The notes beneath the pieces are model-generated. The model was not told the DNA's origin. It made no database searches and was given only the letters and a program-made list of their open reading frames with translations. Below, piece after piece: positions 1 to 6,924 of a DNA stretch of 13,264 nt. The stretch is from contig JAEYXD010000024.1 in NCBI GenBank assembly GCA_023428645.1, positions 1 to 13,264 on the forward strand. Reading direction: 5' to 3'. Source of the DNA: Pseudomonadota bacterium. GTDB taxonomy: Bacteria; Pseudomonadota; Gammaproteobacteria; Steroidobacterales; Steroidobacteraceae. A program made the position numbers and the translations under genes. The stretch's first letter is position 1; every line of letters starts with the position of its first letter.

Positions 1-492
1 GTAGGCCTTCAGATTGCGGTTGATGGTCGAGACGAACACGTCGCCGTCCGGCTTCACGAGCGAGCGCAGCGCGGCAAGCACGTTTTGCGGCTCCGGCACG
101 TGCTCGAGCATTTCCATGCAGGTCACGATGTCGTAGGCGCCGGCATTCGTGAGCGCGTGCTGCTCGGCGGATTCGCGCAAGTACTGCACTTGCACGCCGC
201 TTTCGAGCGCATGCAGCTCGGCAACCTCGACGGTCGCCGTGCCCAGGTCGATGCCCGTGACGTTCGCGCCGGCCCTCGCCATCGCCTCGCTGAGCAGCCC
301 GCCGCCGCAGCCGACGTCGAGCACGCGCTTGCCGCGCAACTGTGCGCGTGCGTCCACGTACGCGAGCCGCACTGGATTGAGCACATGCAACGGCCGGAAG
401 GCGCCGTGAGGGTCCCACCACCGCTGTGCCGTGGCGTCGAATTTGGCGATTTCGGCGGGATCGTGCGACCCGTGCGAGGCTGCGAGCGTCAT
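1..492 (-). CDS. ubiG: UbiG, ubiquinone biosynthesis O-methyltransferase (C-terminus cut by window edge)
   Basis: This is the SAM-dependent methyltransferase that performs both O-methylations in ubiquinone synthesis (2-polyprenyl-6-hydroxyphenol and 3-demethylubiquinol methylation). The minus-strand frame from the ATG at 492-490 is open to base 1, giving 164 residues of a protein usually about 230-250 long, so the last third lies outside the window. Visible signatures are the N-terminal DPAEIAKFDATAQRWWDP (11-28), the LNPVRLAYV segment (38-46), SAM-binding motif I VLDVGCGGGLLSEA (57-70), the acidic end of strand 2 (GIDLG, 80-84) and the family-typical VTCMEMLEHVPEP (123-135) followed by LVKPDG and STINRN. 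Its ATG overlaps the stop of the upstream mtaD as ATGA, so the two are probably translationally coupled. Identification rests on the chain of UbiG-specific motifs and is secure; only the C-terminus is unseen. Confidence 0.95.
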   Translation of the reverse strand, partial: MTLAASHGSHDPAEIAKFDATAQRWWDPHGAFRPLHVLNPVRLAYVDARAQLRGKRVLDVGCGGGLLSEAMARAGANVTGIDLGTATVEVAELHALESGVQVQYLRESAEQHALTNAGAYDIVTCMEMLEHVPEPQNVLAALRSLVKPDGDVFVSTINRNLKAY

Positions 493-1802
493 GAATTCGA
501 TCCTGAGATGCGTGTTTGCCAGAGTTGCGCCCGCCGTACGACGTCGGCGCTGTCGATTTGCGTCAAGGTGCCCTCGTCGAGGAGTGCGCGCCCGGCGACC
601 CAGGCATCGGTGACCTGGTCGCGCGATGCGGCGTAAATGAGCTGCGCGGCAACGTCGTGCACCGGCTGCGTGTGCGGGCGGCGCAGATCGATGCAACACA
701 GATCCGCCCACTTGCCGGGAACGAGCGAGCCGATCTGATCACCGAGGCACAAGGCGCGTGCGCCATTGAGTGTCGCGATCTCGAGCCAGTCGTGGGCATT
801 CATGACGGTGCCCGCGTCGCGCGGGGTTCCCGTCGCGAGCAGCGCGGCCGTGCGCAGTTCGTCGAGCATGCTCAGGTCGTTGTTGCTCGCCGCACCGTCG
901 GTGCCGAGCGCGACGTTGAGGCCGTGCTTGCGAAACGCGCTCACGCGCGCGATGCCGTTGCCGAGCTTCAAGTTCGATTGCGGGCAATGCACGATGTTGA
1001 TGCCGCTTCGCGCCGCGCGCTCGAGGTCGTCATCGGTGACGTGAACCATGTGAATCGCCGTGAGCAATGGCGAGAGCAGGCCGAGGCGGTCCAGCCGCTC
1101 GAGCGCGCGCTCGGCGCCAGGCTCGTTGTCGCTTGCGGATTCGTTCACGTGCATCGCGACCGGCGATTCGAGCTCATCGGCCAACCGCTGCACCCGGCTC
1201 AACGTCGCGTCGCTTACCGCCCACGGCGCGTAGGGCGCGAGCATCGTCGTGATCAGCGGATCGTTGCGGTACTCGTCGTGGAGCCGCAATCCCTTCTCGA
1301 TGTGCTCGTCGGTCGTACCCGCCCACGCGGTCGCGAAATCGACGATCGGCGAGGCGATGCAGGCCCGAATCTTCGCCTCCGCCGCGGTTTGCGCGACGAC
1401 CTCGGGGTACAGGTGCATGTCGGCGAAACAGGTCGTCCCGCTCGTGATCATGTCGGCGATCGCGAGCTCGGTGCCGTCGCGCACGTATTCGGCATCGAGC
1501 CAGCGTTGCTCGAGCGGCCAGACCTGTTGTTTCAACCAATGGTCGAAGCGGCCGCTTTCAGCGGCGCCGCGCAGCAACGTCATCGCGCCATGCGTGTGGG
1601 CATTCACGAATCCGGGGAGGACGACATGCGTCGGGCGGCTGACGAGTCGGGCGGCAGTGAAGTGCTGCAGGGCGCGTTCATGCGGCTCGATCGCCACGAT
1701 GCGGCCGTCCCGAATCGCAATGGCGTGGTGTTCGAGCACCACGCCTTTAGGCTCGATCGGCACGATCCAGCGAGCGGCGATGAGGGTATCGGCGTGGTCC
1801 AT
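489..1802 (-). CDS. mtaD: MtaD-type 5'-methylthioadenosine / S-adenosylhomocysteine deaminase (amidohydrolase, TRZ/ATZ family)
   Basis: A cytosolic metal-dependent amidohydrolase of 437 residues, close to the usual ~440 of this family. It is predicted to deaminate 5'-methylthioadenosine (and possibly S-adenosylhomocysteine or adenosine) in the methionine-salvage and SAM-recycling route. The fold signatures are the metal-binding HTH of FVNAHTHGAMTLLRG (H69, H71), MHVNES (H218), HMVH (251-254), the CPQSNLKLGNG stretch (273-283) and the catalytic Asp of TDGAASNNDLSM (D302). The chosen start is the ATG at 1802-1800. An in-frame TTG at 1850 would add 16 residues, but it lies upstream of the candidate -10 TATACT (1834-1829), so it is unlikely. 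Its stop overlaps the ubiG start, and the same pairing occurs in Pseudomonas. There mtnA usually lies between this gene and gyrA, but here it is missing, so the fate of the methylthioinosine product is not visible. Substrate is inferred from family and context. Confidence 0.88.
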   Translation of the reverse strand: MDHADTLIAARWIVPIEPKGVVLEHHAIAIRDGRIVAIEPHERALQHFTAARLVSRPTHVVLPGFVNAHTHGAMTLLRGAAESGRFDHWLKQQVWPLEQRWLDAEYVRDGTELAIADMITSGTTCFADMHLYPEVVAQTAAEAKIRACIASPIVDFATAWAGTTDEHIEKGLRLHDEYRNDPLITTMLAPYAPWAVSDATLSRVQRLADELESPVAMHVNESASDNEPGAERALERLDRLGLLSPLLTAIHMVHVTDDDLERAARSGINIVHCPQSNLKLGNGIARVSAFRKHGLNVALGTDGAASNNDLSMLDELRTAALLATGTPRDAGTVMNAHDWLEIATLNGARALCLGDQIGSLVPGKWADLCCIDLRRPHTQPVHDVAAQLIYAASRDQVTDAWVAGRALLDEGTLTQIDSADVVRRAQLWQTRISGSNS

Positions 1803-1823
1803 GAAACATCCGGAAAGTGAGGG

Positions 1824-1842
1824 CGCGAAGTATAGCTTCGCG
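1824..1842. promoter_or_regulatory. Candidate mtaD -10 element inside a perfect 7-bp inverted repeat
   Basis: The arms CGCGAAG (1824-1830) and CTTCGCG (1836-1842) flank a 5-base centre. On the minus strand the hexamer TATACT (1834-1829, five of six matches to the sigma-70 -10 consensus) sits across the left arm and centre, about 27 bases from the mtaD ATG. No good -35 hexamer is present at the usual 16-18 base spacing (AACCGT at 17). The repeat could be an operator covering the promoter or an RNA hairpin at the transcript start. Function is inferred. Confidence 0.35.
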
Positions 1843-1855
1843 AGCTTCAAAACGG

Positions 1856-1884
1856 TTCGGATCAGCGACTTGCTGTGCTAACAT
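1856..1884 (+). promoter_or_regulatory. Candidate sigma-70 promoter for gyrA (extended -10)
   Basis: TTCGGA (1856-1861), a 17-base spacer, then TAACAT (1879-1884) preceded by TG at 1876-1877, giving an extended -10 TGCTAACAT. Transcription would begin near 1891, leaving a gyrA leader of about 119 bases. The -35 is weak (three of six), which the extended -10 could compensate. The assignment rests on pattern only. Confidence 0.4.
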
Positions 1885-1936
1885 TCGCCCCTTCGTGACG
1901 CTGCATTTGCGGCGCGTAAAACGAGTTAATTCAGCT

Positions 1937-1965
1937 GCCGATCGGCCGACCACTCGAGGTCGAGT
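1937..1965. repeat. Two adjacent palindromes in the gyrA leader
   Basis: GCCGATCGGC (1937-1946) is a perfect 10-base palindrome. Six bases... further on, ACTCGA-GG-TCGAGT (1952-1965) is a perfect 6-bp inverted repeat with a 2-base centre; the space between them is five bases (1947-1951). Both lie downstream of the candidate promoter and upstream of the AGAAGG Shine-Dalgarno-like sequence (1991-1996) of gyrA. They might be operator half-sites or leader structure. In GC-rich DNA short palindromes also arise by chance, so confidence in a function is low. Confidence 0.3.
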
Positions 1966-2009
1966 CGAGCGCCGCCAACAACCCGTCGAGAGAAGGTCCT
2001 AGACGATTC

Positions 2010-4622
2010 ATGGCCGAAATCGCCCGCGAAATCTTGCACGTCAATCTCGAAGACGAGATGCGGCAGTCGTATCTGGACTATGCAATGAGCGTCATCGTCG
2101 GGCGCGCCTTGCCCGACGTGCGCGACGGCTTGAAGCCCGTCCATCGCCGCATTCTGTTCGCGATGCACGAGAGCAATAACGTCGCCACGCGCCCTTACGT
2201 GAAATGCGCGCGCGTCGTCGGTGATGTGCTCGGTAAATATCACCCCCACGGCGATACGGCCACGTACGACGCGCTCGTGCGCATGGCCCAGCCGTTCTCG
2301 ATGCGCTATCTGCTCGTCGATGGCCAAGGTAATTTCGGCTCCGTCGACGGCGACCCGCCCGCCGCGTACCGCTACACCGAATCGCGCATGACGGCGCTCG
2401 CGTCGGAGCTGCTCGCCGACATCGACAAGGAGACGGTCGATTTCGTCGACAACTACGACGGCAAGGAGCAGGAACCGACGGTCCTGCCGACGAAGGTCCC
2501 GAACCTCCTGATCAACGGCGCTTCCGGTATCGCGGTCGGCATGGCGACGAACATCCCGCCCCATAACCTGGGCGAAGTCGTCAGTGCCTGCATTGCGCTC
2601 ATCGACGACCCGGACATTTCGATCGCCGGCTTGATGCAGCACATCCCCGGCCCGGATTTTCCGACGGCCGGCATCATCAACGGCACGCAAGAGCTGGGTG
2701 CGGCGTATTCGACCGGCCGCGGTCGCGTGTACATGCGGGCGCGCACCGCGATCGAGGAAGACGATAAGGGCCGCCAGACGATCGTCGTCACGGAGCTGCC
2801 GTTCCAGGTCAACAAGGCCCGCCTGCTCGAGCGCATCGCCGAGCTCGTGCGTGAAAAGGTGATCGAGGGCATTGCGAGCGACGGCTTGCGCGACGAGTCC
2901 GACAAGGACGGCATGCGCATCGTCATCGAGCTCAAGCGCGGCGAAGTGGCCGACATCGTGCTGAACAATCTCTACAAGCACACGCCGATGGAATCGGTGT
3001 TCGGCATCAACATGGTCGCGCTGCAGGACGGGCAGCCGAAGCTGCTCAATCTCAAGGACATGCTGGAGGCGTTCCTGCGCCATCGCCGGGAAGTCGTCAC
3101 CCGCCGCACGATCTACGATTTGCGCAAGGCGCGCGAGCGCGCGCACATCCTGGAAGGCCAGGCCGTCGCTCTCGCGAACATCGACGAGGTGATCGCGGTG
3201 ATCAAGGCGTCGCCGACGCCGGCCGAGGCGAAGGTCGCGTTGATGAGCCGCGCCTGGTCGGGCGGCGCGGTCCCGGCGATGCTGGAACGCGCGGGCAATG
3301 TGCCGACCCGCCCGGACGGCCTCGCGGAAGAATTCGGCTTGAAGGCGGACGGCTATCGTCTGTCCGATACGCAAGCCCAGGCCATTCTCGATTTGCGCCT
3401 GAACCGTCTGACGGGTCTCGAGCAAGACAAGATCGTGGCGGAGTTCCAGGAACTGCTCGCCCAGATCCAGGATCTCGGCGACATCCTCGCCCGCCCTGAG
3501 CGCCTGCTCATGGTCATCCGCGCCGAGCTCGAGGACATTCGCGCGAAGTACGGCGATGCCCGCCGCACGGAAATCGTTCATACGCATTCCGATCTGACGC
3601 TCGAGGATCTGATCGAGCAGCAGGATGTCGTCGTGACGCTGTCGCACGGCGGCTATGCGAAAGCGCAGCCCGTCACTGCCTATCAAGCGCAGCGGCGCGG
3701 TGGCCGCGGTAAGGCGGCAACAGCGGTGAAGGACGAGGACTTCATCGACAAGCTGTTCGTCGCCAATACGCACGACACGCTGCTGTGCTTCTCGAGCGCC
3801 GGCAAGATGTATTGGCTGAAGGTGTATCAATTGCCGCAGGCGAGCCGCGGTTCGCGTGGCAAGCCGATCGTGAATCTGCTGCCGCTCCAGGAAGGCGAGC
3901 GCATCAACGCCGTATTGCCCATCCACGAGTTCGAAGAGAACAAGTTCGTATTCATGGTGACCGCGCAAGGCACCGTGAAGAAGACCTCGCTCGAGGCATT
4001 CTCGCGGCCGCGCCAGGCCGGCATCATCGCGATCGAGCTGGATCAAGGCGACCGCCTCGTCGGTGTCGATATCACCGACAGCACGCGGCAGGTCGTGCTG
4101 GTTTCGAGCGGCGGCAAGGCGATCCGCTTCAGCGAGGAAGACGTGCGCCCGATGGGTAGAACGGCGGGCGGCGTGCGCGGCATTCGCCTGCCCGAGGGCG
4201 AGGAAGTCATATCACTGATCGTCATCAGCGACGAACAAGGAATGATTTTGACCGCCTCCGAGAACGGGTACGGTAAGCGTACGCCGATCGAAGACTTCCC
4301 GATCCATGGCCGCGGTGGTCAAGGCGTGATCGCATTGCAGATTTCCGAACGCAACGGCCGTGTGGTCGGCGCGTTGTCCTTGAAGCCCGAGGACGAGATC
4401 ATGCTCATCAGCTCGAGCGGCACGCTCGTGCGCACGCCGGTCAGCGAGATCTCGATCCAGGGCCGCAATACGCAGGGCGTCCGCCTGATTCGCCTCGACG
4501 AGGGCGATCGCCTCGTCGGCCTGGAGCGCATCATCGCGGAGACCGCCGAAGGCGCGGAGAACGGCGGCGATGGCGACGAAGCCGAAGCCGAAGGCGAGTC
4601 GGACGGCGGCGATCCGGCCTGA
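2010..4622 (+). CDS. gyrA: GyrA, DNA gyrase subunit A
   Basis: This is the breakage-reunion subunit of the A2B2 type II topoisomerase that introduces negative supercoils using ATP. It has 870 residues, matching proteobacterial GyrA. The N-terminal winged-helix and tower part begins MAEIAREILHVNLEDEM. The catalytic tyrosine is Y122 in AAYRYTESRM, at exactly the E. coli number, preceded by R121. The quinolone-resistance region shows KYHPHGDTATYD, so residue 83 is Thr (as in wild-type Pseudomonas aeruginosa; E. coli has Ser) and residue 87 is the usual Asp. The GyrA-box QRRGGRG at 561-567 marks the first blade of the C-terminal DNA-wrapping pinwheel, and the protein ends in an acidic tail rich in Gly, Asp and Glu (about 847-870). 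An AGAAGG sequence at 1991-1996 lies 13 bases before the ATG. It heads the plus-strand run, with serC 41 bases downstream. Confidence 0.99.
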   Translation: MAEIAREILHVNLEDEMRQSYLDYAMSVIVGRALPDVRDGLKPVHRRILFAMHESNNVATRPYVKCARVVGDVLGKYHPHGDTATYDALVRMAQPFSMRYLLVDGQGNFGSVDGDPPAAYRYTESRMTALASELLADIDKETVDFVDNYDGKEQEPTVLPTKVPNLLINGASGIAVGMATNIPPHNLGEVVSACIALIDDPDISIAGLMQHIPGPDFPTAGIINGTQELGAAYSTGRGRVYMRARTAIEEDDKGRQTIVVTELPFQVNKARLLERIAELVREKVIEGIASDGLRDESDKDGMRIVIELKRGEVADIVLNNLYKHTPMESVFGINMVALQDGQPKLLNLKDMLEAFLRHRREVVTRRTIYDLRKARERAHILEGQAVALANIDEVIAVIKASPTPAEAKVALMSRAWSGGAVPAMLERAGNVPTRPDGLAEEFGLKADGYRLSDTQAQAILDLRLNRLTGLEQDKIVAEFQELLAQIQDLGDILARPERLLMVIRAELEDIRAKYGDARRTEIVHTHSDLTLEDLIEQQDVVVTLSHGGYAKAQPVTAYQAQRRGGRGKAATAVKDEDFIDKLFVANTHDTLLCFSSAGKMYWLKVYQLPQASRGSRGKPIVNLLPLQEGERINAVLPIHEFEENKFVFMVTAQGTVKKTSLEAFSRPRQAGIIAIELDQGDRLVGVDITDSTRQVVLVSSGGKAIRFSEEDVRPMGRTAGGVRGIRLPEGEEVISLIVISDEQGMILTASENGYGKRTPIEDFPIHGRGGQGVIALQISERNGRVVGALSLKPEDEIMLISSSGTLVRTPVSEISIQGRNTQGVRLIRLDEGDRLVGLERIIAETAEGAENGGDGDEAEAEGESDGGDPA

Positions 4623-4663
4623 CCTCCGCTCCATCTCAACCATTCAAAGTCGAACTCGTACAC

Positions 4664-5740
4664 ATGCGCGTTTTCAATTTCAGCCCGGGCCCCGCGGTAC
4701 TTCCCGTCGAAGTGTTGGAGCAGGTTCGCGAGGAGCTGCTCGATTGGAACGGGACGGGCATGTCCGTCATGGAGATGAGCCACCGCGGCAAGGAGTTCGT
4801 CTCGATCGCGCAGCAAGCCGAGGCCGATCTGCGCGAGCTGCTCGCGGTGCCCAGCAACTATAAAGTGCTGTTCCTGCAAGGCGGCGCGACGGGTCAATTC
4901 GCCGGCGTGCCGATGAATCTGACGACGTCCGACAGCATCGTCGACTACGTGAACACCGGTGCGTGGTCGAAAAAGGGCATCAGCGAGGCGAAGCACTACT
5001 GCAAAGTGAACGTCGCGGCGGATGCGGGCGAGCCGTACTGCTCGATTCCAGCCGAGTCGACGTGGCAGCGCACGCCGAATGCCGCGTACCTGCACTACAC
5101 GCCCAACGAAACGATCGGCGGCGTCGAGTTTCATTTCGTGCCGCGGTCGGATGACGTGCCGCTCGTCGCCGACATGTCCTCGACGATTCTGTCCCGGCCG
5201 ATCGACGTGGCGAAATTCGGCGTGATCTATGCCGGCGCGCAAAAGAACATCGGTCCGGCGGGGCTCACGCTCGTGATCGTACGGGACGACTTGCTCGGCC
5301 GCGCGCGTCCCGGCACGCCGGCGTTCATGGATTTCACGGCGATGGCGAAAGACGGCTCGATGCTGAACACGCCGCCGACGTTCGCGTGGTACATCGCGGG
5401 CCTCGTGTTCAAGTGGCTCAAGGCGAAAGGCGGCCTCGAGGCGGTCGGCAAGATGAACCAGGCGAAAGCAGCCAAGCTCTACGGCGTGATCGACGGGTCT
5501 TCCTTCTACGGCAACCCGGTCGCCAAGGATGCGCGTTCGTGGATGAACATCCCGTTCACGCTGGCGAAGCCCGAGCTCGACAAGACGTTCACGACGGAGG
5601 CGAGGAAGGCTGGCCTCGTCACGCTGGAGGGCCACCGCAGCGTCGGCGGCATGCGCGCGAGCATCTACAACGCGATGCCGATGGAAGGCGTCGATGCGCT
5701 CGTGAGCTTCATGCAGGAGTTCGAAAGGAAGCACGGGTAG
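4664..5740 (+). CDS. serC: SerC, phosphoserine aminotransferase
   Basis: A PLP enzyme that transaminates 3-phosphohydroxypyruvate to phosphoserine with glutamate. The same protein usually handles 3-hydroxy-4-phosphohydroxy-2-oxobutanoate in pyridoxal phosphate synthesis (PdxF role). At 358 residues it has the normal length for the family. The N-terminus MRVFNFSPGPAVLP is diagnostic, followed by MSVMEMSHRG (33-42), LFLQGGATGQFA (69-80) and VNTGAWSKK (96-104). The PLP-binding lysine is K194 in GAQKNIGPAG, and VTLEGHRSVGGMRASIYNAMP near the C-terminus carries the phosphate-binding HR pair. No Shine-Dalgarno sequence is evident before the ATG. Only six bases separate it from the next gene, the predicted preceding enzyme of the serine pathway, so the two steps are very likely co-expressed. 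Confidence 0.98.
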   Translation: MRVFNFSPGPAVLPVEVLEQVREELLDWNGTGMSVMEMSHRGKEFVSIAQQAEADLRELLAVPSNYKVLFLQGGATGQFAGVPMNLTTSDSIVDYVNTGAWSKKGISEAKHYCKVNVAADAGEPYCSIPAESTWQRTPNAAYLHYTPNETIGGVEFHFVPRSDDVPLVADMSSTILSRPIDVAKFGVIYAGAQKNIGPAGLTLVIVRDDLLGRARPGTPAFMDFTAMAKDGSMLNTPPTFAWYIAGLVFKWLKAKGGLEAVGKMNQAKAAKLYGVIDGSSFYGNPVAKDARSWMNIPFTLAKPELDKTFTTEARKAGLVTLEGHRSVGGMRASIYNAMPMEGVDALVSFMQEFERKHG

Positions 5741-5746
5741 TCCCGC

Positions 5747-6919
5747 ATGTCCTTCAAGATCCTCACGCTCAACAACATCTCCGTCCGCGGGCTCGAGCGC
5801 CTGCCGCGCGAGCGCTATGAAGTGGCGTCGGACATCGGCCATCCCGATGCGGTGCTCGTGCGTTCGGCGGACATGCACGCGCTCGAGCTGCCGGCGAGCG
5901 TGAAGGCGATCGCGCGCGCGGGCGCGGGCACGAACAACATCCCGGTGCCAAAGTATTCGAAGCTCGGCATTCCCGTCTTCAATGCGCCAGGCGCGAACGC
6001 GAACGCCGTGAAGGAACTCGTCATCGCGAGCTTGTTCCTCGCGGCCCGCAACATCTGTCAGGCATGGGGATACGTTCGCGGCCTGCAAGGCACCGATCAC
6101 GAGCTCGACGCAGCGGTCGAGCAGGGCAAGAAGAAATTTGTCGGCTACGAGTTGCCCGGGCGCACGCTGGGCGTCGTCGGCTTGGGCGCGATCGGGGTCG
6201 AGGTCGCGAATACGGCGCACGCGCTCGGCATGCGCGTCCTGGGCTTCGATCCGCAGATCACCGTGCAGCGCGCGTGGCAGCTGTCGTCCGGCGTCGAGCA
6301 GGCGTTGTCGCTCGATGATCTGTTCGCTCGCTCCGACATGGTGACGGTGCACGTCCCGCTGCTCGATGCGACGCGCGGTCTCGTCAATGCGGCACGCTTG
6401 AAGCTGCTGCGGCAGGGCGGCGTCATTCTGAATTTCGCGCGCGGCGGCATCGTCGATGAGGCCGCGGCGATCGAGGCCCTGGATGCCGGCAAGCTGAGCG
6501 CCTACGTGTGCGACTTCCCGACCGCGCGTTTGAAGGATCATCCGCGCGTCGTCGCGCTGCCGCATCTCGGCGCCTCGACGGGCGAAGCGGAGGAGAACTG
6601 CGCCGTGATCGCGGCGGACACGCTGCGCGACTTCCTCGAGAACGGCAACGTGCGCAATTCGGTGAACTTTCCGGAAGCGATCCTGCCGCGCACGCTCGGT
6701 GCGACGCGCCTGGCGATCGCGAACGAGAACGTGCCGAACATGGTCGGTCAGATATCGACGGCGCTGGCGGGCCACAACCTGAACATCGCGGACCTGTTGA
6801 ACAAATCTCGCGGCGACATCGCGTACACGCTCATCGACATCGACGGCACGATTCCGGATGCCGCGGTGACGCAGATTCGCGGCATCGAAGGCGTGCTCGC
6901 AACGCGCGCGATCAAGTAA
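5747..6919 (+). CDS. serA: SerA-type D-3-phosphoglycerate dehydrogenase with ACT domain
   Basis: A 390-residue NAD-dependent 2-hydroxyacid dehydrogenase predicted to oxidise 3-phosphoglycerate to 3-phosphohydroxypyruvate, the substrate of the SerC encoded just upstream. The substrate-binding lobe includes ARAGAGTNNIPV (56-67) and NAPGANANAVKE (79-90). The Rossmann motif is VVGLGAIGVEVA (143-154), with D168 (GFDP) suiting NAD over NADP. The catalytic Arg is R232 in ARGGIVDE and the catalytic His is H273 in LPHLGAST. A C-terminal ACT domain (about 320-390, from RLAIANENVPNMVGQIS) suggests serine feedback. The usual catalytic Glu of the FxxEP motif is not obvious: the loop here reads DFPTARLKDHP (256-266). 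Some short ACT-type members may share this, so specificity is inferred from family plus the neighbouring serC. Five bases separate it from pheA. Confidence 0.9.
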   Translation: MSFKILTLNNISVRGLERLPRERYEVASDIGHPDAVLVRSADMHALELPASVKAIARAGAGTNNIPVPKYSKLGIPVFNAPGANANAVKELVIASLFLAARNICQAWGYVRGLQGTDHELDAAVEQGKKKFVGYELPGRTLGVVGLGAIGVEVANTAHALGMRVLGFDPQITVQRAWQLSSGVEQALSLDDLFARSDMVTVHVPLLDATRGLVNAARLKLLRQGGVILNFARGGIVDEAAAIEALDAGKLSAYVCDFPTARLKDHPRVVALPHLGASTGEAEENCAVIAADTLRDFLENGNVRNSVNFPEAILPRTLGATRLAIANENVPNMVGQISTALAGHNLNIADLLNKSRGDIAYTLIDIDGTIPDAAVTQIRGIEGVLATRAIK

Positions 6920-6924
6920 CCACC

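Noticed and set aside
516..1820. A 434-codon frame on the plus strand opposite mtaD.
   Set aside because: The minus-strand frame holds all the amidohydrolase metal motifs; the plus-strand product is Arg/Val/Ala-rich with no recognisable feature.
1803..1850. TTG at 1850 as the start of mtaD, adding 16 residues.
   Set aside because: The extra residues match no family N-terminus that I recognise, and they would lie upstream of the candidate -10; the ATG at 1802 gives the normal length.
1926..4046. A 706-codon open frame antisense to gyrA.
   Set aside because: It mirrors gyrA codon structure in high-GC DNA, its product is rich in Arg, His, Asp and Leu with no family motif, and gyrA on the other strand is unmistakable.
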